From Prevotellaceae bacterium (GTDB lineage: Bacteria; Bacteroidota; Bacteroidia; Bacteroidales; UBA932), in NCBI GenBank assembly GCA_031258755.1, contig JAIRMK010000144.1, positions 1 through 12,686 of the forward strand: a stretch of 12,686 nucleotides of DNA, written 5' to 3'. This document shows positions 7,929-12,540 of this stretch, piece by piece; within the stretch, counting starts at the first letter, position 1; each line of letters starts with the position of its first letter. Under the pieces are notes generated by a model. It saw only the letters and a program-made list of their open reading frames with translations, made no database searches and had not been told where the DNA came from. The position numbers and the translations under genes were made by a program.

Positions 7929-8014
7929 AATTTATTTATTGTTAAGAAGAGACAAGTGTGGGCCTAATTTATTTAAACATCTGGTTTCGTGATACCACGT
8001 GAAGTAAATAAATT
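7929..8014. repeat. AT-rich inverted repeat with internal hairpin
   Basis: AATTTATTTATT (7929-7940) can pair with AGTAAATAAATT (8003-8014) over 12 positions with one G-U pair. Near the 3' arm, TTCGTG and CACGTGAA (7986-8003) form a small hairpin with loop ATAC. It could be the 3' part of a longer transcript from 7795. The arms are low-complexity, so support is modest. Confidence 0.4.
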
Positions 8015-8044
8015 ATTCTACAGGCTCGCGCTACCCTTATTTAG

Positions 8045-8107
8045 TTAAGAACTAAGAACTAAGAACTAAGAGTTAAGATTTTAGACTTTTGATTTACGAG
8101 TTTAGAT
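8045..8107 (+). repeat. Decaying heptamer array, TTAAGAA/CTAAGAA type
   Basis: Nine units in 7-base register read TTAAGAA, CTAAGAA, CTAAGAA, CTAAGAG, TTAAGAT, TTTAGAC, TTTTGAT, TTACGAG and TTTAGAT. Conservation falls from left to right, as expected of an old array eroding from one end. It is the reverse complement, in unit sequence, of the array at 8290-8373. Confidence 0.75.
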
Positions 8108-8167
8108 TAATTTTCTTAAGTATCTAATCACTTAATTTCTTAATTATTTTCGGTATGTATTGTAATA

Positions 8168-8175
8168 TATATTTG
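8168..8175 (+). promoter_or_regulatory. Weak candidate -7 element
   Basis: TATATTTG matches TAnnTTTG, but the sequence about 19 bases upstream (TTTTCGG) is not a clear -33 box, and the surroundings are AT-rich enough for a chance match. If real, it would transcribe the repeat and hairpin region toward the secreted-protein gene at 8538. Confidence 0.2.
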
Positions 8176-8204
8176 CGATATATTGTTTTATTGTATATAT
8201 GTAA

Positions 8205-8239
8205 TTAATGGTTAATGGTTAATGGTTAATGGTTAATGG
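8205..8239 (+). repeat. Heptamer array, five perfect TTAATGG units
   Basis: Five identical TTAATGG units occupy exactly 35 bases. Perfect identity suggests recent expansion or active slippage. The same unit recurs at 8458-8485 and, degenerate, at 10847-10867. Confidence 0.9.
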
Positions 8240-8289
8240 AAAGGCAAATATGCTAATGTGACTAATTGTCGGGGAACGGAGAAAAATTC

Positions 8290-8373
8290 ATAACTCTTAG
8301 TTCTTAACTCTTAACTCTTAACTCTTAACTCTTAACTCTTAACTCATTATTCATTGTTAACTGTTCATTGACA
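8290..8373 (+). repeat. Long heptamer array, six perfect TTAACTC units plus variants
   Basis: Twelve units in one register read ATAACTC, TTAGTTC, TTAACTC six times (8304-8345), then ATTATTC, ATTGTTA, ACTGTTC and ATTGACA. TTAACTC on the plus strand is GAGTTAA on the minus strand, the same unit as the array before the GH92 gene. It is oriented opposite to the array at 8045-8107, so the two could pair over about 40 bases. Confidence 0.9.
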
Positions 8374-8451
8374 AAGGGCTGCTGGCAATTAGTTCTTCTT
8401 CTTTACTTCTTTCTGTTCTTTCCATCTATCGCAAGCCGGCGGCCCTTTTTT
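8373..8451 (+). terminator. GC-rich long-loop hairpin with T-run (terminator-like)
   Basis: AAAGGGCTGCTGGC (8373-8386) pairs with GCCGGCGGCCCTTT (8435-8448) over 14 continuous positions including two G-U pairs, followed by Ts to 8451. This is an intrinsic terminator in form, but the loop is 48 bases and almost all pyrimidine (repeated CTT/TTC). Such a loop is unusual and may itself be functional, as a small RNA or target site. It could end transcription from the 7760 promoter and would insulate or attenuate the gene at 8538. The loop holds no reading frame. Confidence 0.5.
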
Positions 8452-8457
8452 ATAGTG

Positions 8458-8485
8458 ATTAATGGTTAATGATTAATGGTTAATG
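8458..8485 (+). repeat. Heptamer array, four RTTAATG units
   Basis: Four units read ATTAATG, GTTAATG, ATTAATG and GTTAATG, begun seven bases after the T-run of the hairpin. The unit is the same as at 8205-8239. Confidence 0.85.
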
Positions 8486-8491
8486 AAAAAC

Positions 8492-8517
8492 AGATAATAG
8501 ACTTTTAGATAATAGAC
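8492..8517 (+). repeat. 11-bp direct repeat AGATAATAGAC
   Basis: AGATAATAGAC occurs at 8492-8502 and again at 8507-8517, about 20 bases before the start codon at 8538. It may be a regulatory site in the leader or another short duplication in a repeat-prone region. Confidence 0.5.
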
Positions 8518-8537
8518 AAATTCATAACTAATACAAT

Positions 8538-9563
8538 ATGACAACTAAATTTTTTGGAAAGAATGCATTTCCCTCCCCTTGGGGGAGGGTTAGGGAGGGG
8601 CTTGCCTTTCTGTTTTTGTTATTGTGGCCTTTTGTGCTTTCGGCGCAGAACGGCGTAACCGTGTCGAACCTTGAGATGGACGCCGGGACGGTGACTTTCG
8701 ACGTGAGTTGGAAGAAACCTATGCCTGTGGAAGTGTGGAGCGACTCGGTGTGGGTGTTTGTGGACTACAACGACGCTGGCGTGATGAAACGCTTGCCGTT
8801 GTCTGCGGGCGCCACATTAACCGCCACCTCGGCGCCGGGCGTGGGGAAGGTGATAAAAGTGTCCGGGAATGATAGAGGTGTGTGGGTAGTTGGCAACGCA
8901 AAAACCGCAAGTTCGGGCAGTTTTTCAGCTACGGTCCAACTGCTTACTGCTACTGCTAGTACGGGCGGCTCTGAGAGCCGCCCCCTACACGGCGCCTGCG
9001 CCTATGCTTCGAACTACCCGCCGGTGGGGGAATACATTTCTCTTACACGTCTTTCATTTACCGGTACGCCGGGCTACAATATTGTGTTGAAGAATAAAGA
9101 AAACGAAATGATATACAGAACATCGGGAGCTAATTTTGACATTCTCGACGGTTACACCTTAGTATCGTTCACCGATGCTACCGGTGCGCCGGGGCTTATT
9201 AACTGTATACCGATGAGTGGATATATTGATTTCGCTGTGCCCGATAATTTGCCGGGGGGTCAGCAGCTATCTTTCTCGGTAGCGGAAAATCCTTCGACGC
9301 CTGATGCGGATGTAATAACCTACACATGGCGGGCGCCGGATTTTAATCCGGACACACACACCGGGACGCCTTTTAATACTACGGCGCCTGCCACGCCCGG
9401 TGTATATCCGGTAACATTAACAGCGCACAGCATGGGTTATTGTGATTTGCCGAAGACGAAGGACGTGCCGGTGGTGGATTGTCGTTCGGCGGCGGGGTGG
9501 ATTGGCGAAGCCGGCGTTGCCGGCCAATGTGAGGGGAATAGCGGGGGTAAAATAGGAATATGA
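8538..9563 (+). CDS. Secreted protein of unknown function with PKD-like segment
   Basis: The protein is 341 residues. The hydrophobic core LAFLFLLLWPFVLSA (22-36) followed by Gln is a signal peptide, but its n-region is unusually long (21 residues) because a G/C-rich repeat encodes residues 12-21. Residues about 38-130 form a beta-rich domain (VTVSNLEMDAGTVTFDVSW, VWVFVDYNDAGVMKRLPL) that I recognise only as a Bacteroidota secreted-protein type. Residues about 235-315 resemble a PKD/Ig-like fold (LSFSVAENPSTPDADVITYTW, TPGVYPVTLTA). A second palindromic element lies in frame at codons for TGGSESRPL. The tail after VPVVDC is Gly-rich and includes a third palindrome, so it may be non-ancestral. 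No sortase or type IX secretion sorting domain is obvious. The stop overlaps a potential start of the next gene (ATGA), pointing to one secreted two-gene module. Confidence 0.8.
   Translation: MTTKFFGKNAFPSPWGRVREGLAFLFLLLWPFVLSAQNGVTVSNLEMDAGTVTFDVSWKKPMPVEVWSDSVWVFVDYNDAGVMKRLPLSAGATLTATSAPGVGKVIKVSGNDRGVWVVGNAKTASSGSFSATVQLLTATASTGGSESRPLHGACAYASNYPPVGEYISLTRLSFTGTPGYNIVLKNKENEMIYRTSGANFDILDGYTLVSFTDATGAPGLINCIPMSGYIDFAVPDNLPGGQQLSFSVAENPSTPDADVITYTWRAPDFNPDTHTGTPFNTTAPATPGVYPVTLTAHSMGYCDLPKTKDVPVVDCRSAAGWIGEAGVAGQCEGNSGGKIGI
8571..8600 (+). repeat. G/C-tract element inside signal-peptide codons, G-quadruplex-capable
   Basis: CCCTCCCC (8571-8578) pairs perfectly with GGGGAGGG (8582-8589). 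The G-side then continues as TTAGGGAGGGG, so 8581-8600 holds four G-runs of at least three bases separated by A, TTA and A: a canonical quadruplex pattern on the coding strand. It encodes PSPWGRVREG. From memory, similar G/C tracts recur between genes in Bacteroidota; I cannot confirm that here. Confidence 0.75.
8963..8983 (+). repeat. GC-rich perfect palindrome embedded in frame
   Basis: GGGCGGCTCT (8963-8972) is followed by one G and then its exact reverse complement AGAGCCGCCC (8974-8983), and then CCTAC. The shape, GTAGGGGGCGG on the opposite strand plus a mirrored arm, resembles REP-like palindromic repeats. It encodes part of TGGSESRPL between two beta-rich segments. Confidence 0.75.
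9501..9528 (+). repeat. GC-rich imperfect palindrome in the C-terminal tail codons
   Basis: ATTGGC (9501-9506) pairs with GCCAAT (9523-9528), and CGGC (9512-9515) with GCCG (9519-9522) around loop GTT. No T-run follows, so it is not a normal terminator. It is the third GC-rich palindrome in the same gene. Confidence 0.55.
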
Positions 9564-9589
9564 GTTTAAACAAATTAAAATCAAAGAAT

Positions 9590-10828
9590 ATGAAAAAGAT
9601 AGCAAAAATAGTAATGGCCGGGCTGTTGAGTCTTGGCAGTGTGGTATGTGCGGCCCAGGGTTTAACGGTGTGTACATCGACTTCCTATACGATACCGAGT
9701 GCGGAGGGTGTTTCCGGCGCCACCTACCGGTGGTTGGAGAATGGCGTGGAGATTTCCGGCGCTACGGGCGACTCTTACACAAATTTGGAGGGGAAATCTT
9801 CTGCCGGTACGTACGTATATGTGCGGATGGCGCACACAGAGGCGTGCGGGTGGCAAAATTCCAATGCGTTTATTGTATCTGTGTCGTCTCAGATTAAAGG
9901 GTGCACTACCAATCAGGAGCAGGGCAGTTGTACGTTCACGCAGCCTGCGGTGGTGGGTACGTTTGCGAACTTCAGCGCTGATTATAGCGCTTCTACGTAT
10001 GTAACCTTAACTGATGAGCGTGACAATAAGAATTATACGGTGCTGAAGATAGGCACTCGTTGGATTATGGGGCAGAACTTGAATTACCAGAGTAGTTTGA
10101 CGTGGACGGCGAATTCCAATCAGCCATCAACCGGCTCTGGTCAAAATACGGCGTTAATCGGGTATTTCTGGTGTCCGGGCGGAGATAATGGAAATACTTC
10201 CACTACTTCAACCCTGGCCAGTTGTAATGTGTATGGTGCGTTATATTCGTGGGAGACGGCGATGTCGTTTGACGGTAAGGGTGCGTGGACGGAAGCGAGC
10301 GGCAGTTATTGTACCGGCGCAGCTAATACTGCCAATTGTAAAATAAATCATGGCCGTACTTCGAGTGGTTCGGGCAATAGTGGTCGCGGAATTTGTCCGC
10401 CGAATTGGCATGTACCTACCGATTTTGAGTGGGGAGTCATTTTTGATACCATGGAGGGCAGCGGTACAGCGCATCAAAATGCAAGTGGTACCGGATGGTA
10501 TGGTACGAATGCCGGGAAGTATGCTAAGTCGAAGTGTGCGTGTTCGTCCGGTGGCTGTAATAATGACACCAATGTGAGTTGGTATTATCATGCTTCCACT
10601 TCTGGTACAGACGTTTATGGGTTCCGGGTGCTGCCGGCGGGCATCCGCGAGTCCAATGGCTCCTACTTCAACCTTCGAGGCCACTACGCCCGCTTTTGGA
10701 GTTCGTCAGCCACTAGTAGCTCGGTCGCGTGGAACCGGGCCTTCGCCTATGAGTACGCTACCGTGGCCCGCAACGGCAGCAACTACACCCGTTCCATCGG
10801 CTTCTCTGTACGCTGTATTAGGGATTAA
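9590..10828 (+). CDS. Secreted FISUMP-domain (Fib_succ_major) protein, possible DGR target
   Basis: The protein is 412 residues from the ATG at 9590. A start at 9560 overlaps the previous stop (ATGA) and adds ten residues; 9590 is preferred because it gives a compact signal peptide (MKKIAKIVMAGLLSLG, then VVCAAQG) after an A-rich leader. Residues about 22-115 form an Ig/PKD-like domain (YRWLENGVEISGATGDSYT). From about 140 to the end is the Fibrobacter succinogenes major paralogous (FISUMP) domain: LTDERDNKNYTVLKIGTRWI, MGQNLNY, ICPPNWHVPTDFEW, GFRVLPAGIRESNGSY, FWSSS and the closing GFSVRCIRD. By family knowledge this is a C-type-lectin-like fold found in surface proteins; ligand unknown. 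The last 68 codons differ sharply in codon use from those before and match the pattern of a DGR variable region. It ends convergently with queA, 58 bases away. Confidence 0.9.
   Translation: MKKIAKIVMAGLLSLGSVVCAAQGLTVCTSTSYTIPSAEGVSGATYRWLENGVEISGATGDSYTNLEGKSSAGTYVYVRMAHTEACGWQNSNAFIVSVSSQIKGCTTNQEQGSCTFTQPAVVGTFANFSADYSASTYVTLTDERDNKNYTVLKIGTRWIMGQNLNYQSSLTWTANSNQPSTGSGQNTALIGYFWCPGGDNGNTSTTSTLASCNVYGALYSWETAMSFDGKGAWTEASGSYCTGAANTANCKINHGRTSSGSGNSGRGICPPNWHVPTDFEWGVIFDTMEGSGTAHQNASGTGWYGTNAGKYAKSKCACSSGGCNNDTNVSWYYHASTSGTDVYGFRVLPAGIRESNGSYFNLRGHYARFWSSSATSSSVAWNRAFAYEYATVARNGSNYTRSIGFSVRCIRD
10621..10825 (+). other. Candidate DGR variable region at the FISUMP C-terminus
   Basis: Of 68 codons here, 50 end in C or T, and of those 37 end in C. 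In the 20 codons just before (10562-10621) the T to C ratio is 12 to 4. Runs of NNC/NNT codons (TAC TTC AAC CTT; CAC TAC GCC CGC; GCC ACT AGT AGC; GCC TTC GCC TAT; AAC GGC AGC AAC TAC ACC CGT) alternate with fixed blocks such as TTTTGGAGTTCGTCA and GGCTTCTCTGTACGC. That is what adenine mutagenesis of template AAC/AAT codons would leave. FISUMP domains are known DGR target folds. No reverse transcriptase or template is in the window, so this is a candidate only. Confidence 0.5.
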
Positions 10829-10846
10829 CTAATTAGTATTTTAGTG

Positions 10847-10867
10847 ATTAATGGCTAATGGTTAGTT
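10847..10867 (+). repeat. Short degenerate heptamer array after the FISUMP gene
   Basis: Three units read ATTAATG, GCTAATG and GTTAGTT. CTAA, TGG, TTAG and then TTTTT could act as a very weak terminator between the convergent genes, but the stem is only four pairs. Confidence 0.6.
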
Positions 10868-10886
10868 TTTGTCGGGTATCGCATAA

Positions 10887-12080
10887 TCACGACCACAGCA
10901 GGCTCGCGTCGCCGTAGCTCAGGAAGCGGAAATCGTGGGTGAGCGCGTAGTCATAGATGCGGCGCCAGTCGTTTCCCACAAAGGCCGCAATGAGCAGGAG
11001 CAGCGTGCTTTGCGGCTGATGAAAGTTGGTAACCAGTCCGTTCACGATTTTAAACCGGTAGGGCGGCGCAAGAAGTATTTGGGTGGCTGCATATAGCGTA
11101 TTCAGCTGACAATCATCTAAGTATTGTATGAGCGCCGCCAGCGCTTGCCGGGAGTCATATTTTTTTATGTCGTTGTAAGGCTCCCATTGAGCGACCTGTG
11201 CCGGTTTTTTACCTTCAATACACTGCACACCAAGGCAATAAAGACTTTCAAGGGTACGTGCCGAGGTGGTGCCCACGGCCATGACAGGCCCCGTGTGTTG
11301 CTGCAACTGCGCCAACATCTCCCGCGATACGGAAAACGGCTCACTATGCATGACATGCGTCCCGATGGTGGGCGTTTTTACAGGACGAAACGTGCCAGCC
11401 CCAACATGAAGCGTTACTTCCCCTAATCTTATTTTTTCGCTATACTTTAATTCATTAAGCATATCATCCGTAAAATGCAGTCCGGCGGTGGGCGCCGCTA
11501 CGGAGCCTTTATGGCGGGCATACACGGTTTGGTACCTCACGGTATCCTGTCCCTCGGCTTCCCGCTTCAAATATGGCGGTATGGGAATGACGCCGCCCGC
11601 CTCCAGCACCTGCGTAAAGGGAAGGCCGCCCGTCCAGCCAAATTTTATATGCAAATAATCCTCGTACTTTCCTACAATTTCGGCAGTTAAAGTGTTTTCT
11701 CCGGCTACTGTTTTCTGTAAAACAGCCTGGTCTTTCCACCGTTTAAGGTTTCCCACTGTACATTTCCACACGCAACTTCCGGTAGTGCCGAAACATTGCT
11801 CATAGTTGGCCGGCACGACCGGCTCGAGGCAAAAAATCTCAATCACAGCGCCCGAAGGCTTGCTAAACAGCATCCGGGCAGGAATTACGCGCGTGTTGTT
11901 GAACACGAGCAGCGTATTGTCGGGCAACAAGTTGGGAAGTTCCGCAAACCGATAGGAGGCAAGGGCGCCCTTGTTATAATACAACAATTTCGAACGGTCG
12001 CGCACCGCTTCCGGATATCGGGCTATACGCTCATCGGGAAGGGCATAAGTATAATCGTCAATAAGAATATCGGGCTTCAT
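10887..12080 (-). CDS. queA: S-adenosylmethionine:tRNA ribosyltransferase-isomerase (QueA)
   Basis: The protein is 397 residues from the ATG at 12080, close to the family norm. It transfers and isomerises the ribosyl part of S-adenosylmethionine onto 7-aminomethyl-7-deazaguanine at the tRNA wobble position, making epoxyqueuosine in the cytosol. Diagnostic blocks are all present: IDDYTYALPDERIARYP, NTLLVFNNTRVIPARM, GSVAAPTAGLHFT, GEVTLHVGAGTFRPV, HVMHSEPFSVS, AVGTTSARTLESL, TNFHQPQSTLLLLIAAFVG and the closing YALTHDFRFLSYGDASLL. An open frame extends upstream to an ATG at 12158, but those 26 residues are absent from the family, cross the promoter and overlap a repeated operator-like site, so the shorter start is taken. 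Its -7 box lies only six bases before the ATG, implying a leaderless or nearly leaderless message. Confidence 0.97.
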   Translation of the reverse strand: MKPDILIDDYTYALPDERIARYPEAVRDRSKLLYYNKGALASYRFAELPNLLPDNTLLVFNNTRVIPARMLFSKPSGAVIEIFCLEPVVPANYEQCFGTTGSCVWKCTVGNLKRWKDQAVLQKTVAGENTLTAEIVGKYEDYLHIKFGWTGGLPFTQVLEAGGVIPIPPYLKREAEGQDTVRYQTVYARHKGSVAAPTAGLHFTDDMLNELKYSEKIRLGEVTLHVGAGTFRPVKTPTIGTHVMHSEPFSVSREMLAQLQQHTGPVMAVGTTSARTLESLYCLGVQCIEGKKPAQVAQWEPYNDIKKYDSRQALAALIQYLDDCQLNTLYAATQILLAPPYRFKIVNGLVTNFHQPQSTLLLLIAAFVGNDWRRIYDYALTHDFRFLSYGDASLLWS

Positions 12081-12086
12081 AGTCTG

Positions 12087-12094
12087 CAAAGATA
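12087..12094 (-). promoter_or_regulatory. Bacteroidota -7 element for queA
   Basis: On the minus strand this reads TATCTTTG, a perfect TAnnTTTG match, followed by CAGACT and then the ATG. Transcription would begin within a few bases of the start codon. No convincing -33 TTG is seen at 19-20 base spacing. Confidence 0.55.
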
Positions 12095-12140
12095 CGCAGA
12101 AGTATTTACAATGAATAGGGGCAAGAAAAAATAAGCAATA

Positions 12141-12157
12141 GTTTACAATAATAAACA
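12141..12157 (+). promoter_or_regulatory. Operator-like site 1 (near queA)
   Basis: GTTTACAATAATAAACA has dyad arms GTTTA/TAAAC and is the exact reverse complement of 17 bases in site 3. It lies about 50 bases upstream of the queA -7 box. Confidence 0.55.
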
Positions 12158-12212
12158 TTATAAATTAAAAATCTAAATAAAAGTAGATGAAAAATGATAA
12201 TTTCTTAACGAA

Positions 12213-12250
12213 TTACTGTTGTGAACCGAATAGATAATTTACAACAGTAA
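12213..12250. repeat. Inverted repeat with perfect 10-bp arms
   Basis: TTACTGTTGT (12213-12222) and ACAACAGTAA (12241-12250) are exact reverse complements separated by 18 bases. The right arm overlaps operator-like site 2. It could be a protein-binding dyad or a hairpin; no T-run follows. Confidence 0.6.
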
Positions 12251-12253
12251 ACA
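12238..12253 (+). promoter_or_regulatory. Operator-like site 2
   Basis: TTTACAACAGTAAACA matches site 1 at 14 of 16 positions and is a better palindrome (TTTAC, AACA, GTAAA). Confidence 0.5.
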
Positions 12254-12368
12254 GTTTAGTAAATCTAATATAAATTAATAAAAATCAGTCAATTAATTTT
12301 GTCAATTCGTGTTTTACTTCAATTATTTAAATGACTTTGGGGCTAAAACGCTTGTTTTTACTCTGTTT

Positions 12369-12382
12369 TTGTAATATTACAA
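12369..12382. repeat. 14-bp perfect palindrome
   Basis: TTGTAATATTACAA is fully self-complementary. It may be a further dimer-binding site, but it does not match the other four sites beyond AT-richness. Confidence 0.4.
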
Positions 12383-12477
12383 CTTATTTATCAGTATTTT
12401 ATATCTATTTACTAGAAATGTAATATGAATATATTAGATGATGTTATGGAATAAATTCACAAATGTAAAATCCATAT

Positions 12478-12495
12478 TGTTTATTATTGTAAACA
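12478..12495 (-). promoter_or_regulatory. Operator-like site 3, inverted, at the regulator's -33 region
   Basis: TGTTTATTATTGTAAACA has perfect 6-bp arms TGTTTA/TAAACA. It ends 11 bases before the -7 box of the XRE gene, so a bound protein would cover the -33 region. Confidence 0.6.
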
Positions 12496-12505
12496 TAATT
12501 TTATT

Positions 12506-12513
12506 TACATTTG
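12506..12513 (+). promoter_or_regulatory. Bacteroidota -7 element for the XRE regulator
   Basis: TACATTTG matches TAnnTTTG, 21 bases before the ATG at 12535. The nearest TTG (12487-12489) is 16 bases upstream, slightly short of the usual spacing, and lies inside site 3. Confidence 0.5.
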
Positions 12514-12524
12514 TAGCATTAAAA

Positions 12525-12540
12525 GTTTACAATAATGAAT
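12525..12540 (+). promoter_or_regulatory. Operator-like site 4 over the regulator start codon
   Basis: GTTTACAATAATGAAT matches site 1 at 14 of 16 positions and contains the ATG at 12535-12537. With site 3 it brackets the promoter. Confidence 0.5.

Larger units (their letters stand above)
7732..8537. other. 806-base gene-free region with repeats and RNA-like structures
   Basis: No convincing protein gene is seen on either strand. In order it holds a promoter, a candidate structured RNA, an AT-rich inverted repeat, a decaying heptamer array, a TTAATGG array, a long TTAACTC array, a GC-rich long-loop hairpin with T-run, another heptamer array and an 11-bp direct repeat, each listed separately. 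The stretches 8108-8167 and 8240-8289 are AT-rich with nothing recognisable. Confidence 0.8.
12081..12534. other. AT-rich divergent regulatory region between queA and the XRE gene
   Basis: No protein gene is seen on either strand of these 454 bases. They hold the queA promoter, four copies of a TTTACAAYARTRAAYA-type site, a 10-bp-arm inverted repeat, a 14-bp palindrome and the regulator's -7 box, each listed separately. The part 12260-12360 is AT-rich with only a GTCAATT direct repeat. Confidence 0.75.

Noticed and set aside
7801..7992. 63-codon GTG-initiated frame after the promoter at 7760
   Set aside because: No conserved motif or good leader, and it runs through the helices and U-tract of the candidate RNA; a short peptide is not excluded but not supported.
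10241..10684. 147-codon minus-strand frame opposite the FISUMP gene
   Set aside because: Antisense to a confident gene, no recognisable domain and no start signals.
10828..10837. Palindrome ACTAATTAGT at the FISUMP stop as a DGR cruciform element
   Set aside because: It is a short AT-only 10-mer in an AT-rich spacer and lacks the GC-stem and tetraloop usual for DGR hairpins; kept only as a note.
10855..10871. Terminator between FISUMP and queA (CTAA, TGG, TTAG, TTTTT)
   Set aside because: The stem has only four A/T-rich pairs and is explained by the heptamer units.
12081..12158. 26-residue N-terminal extension of QueA starting at 12158
   Set aside because: It lies upstream of the conserved MKPDILIDDY start, overlaps the -7 box and an operator-like site, and is not part of the family.
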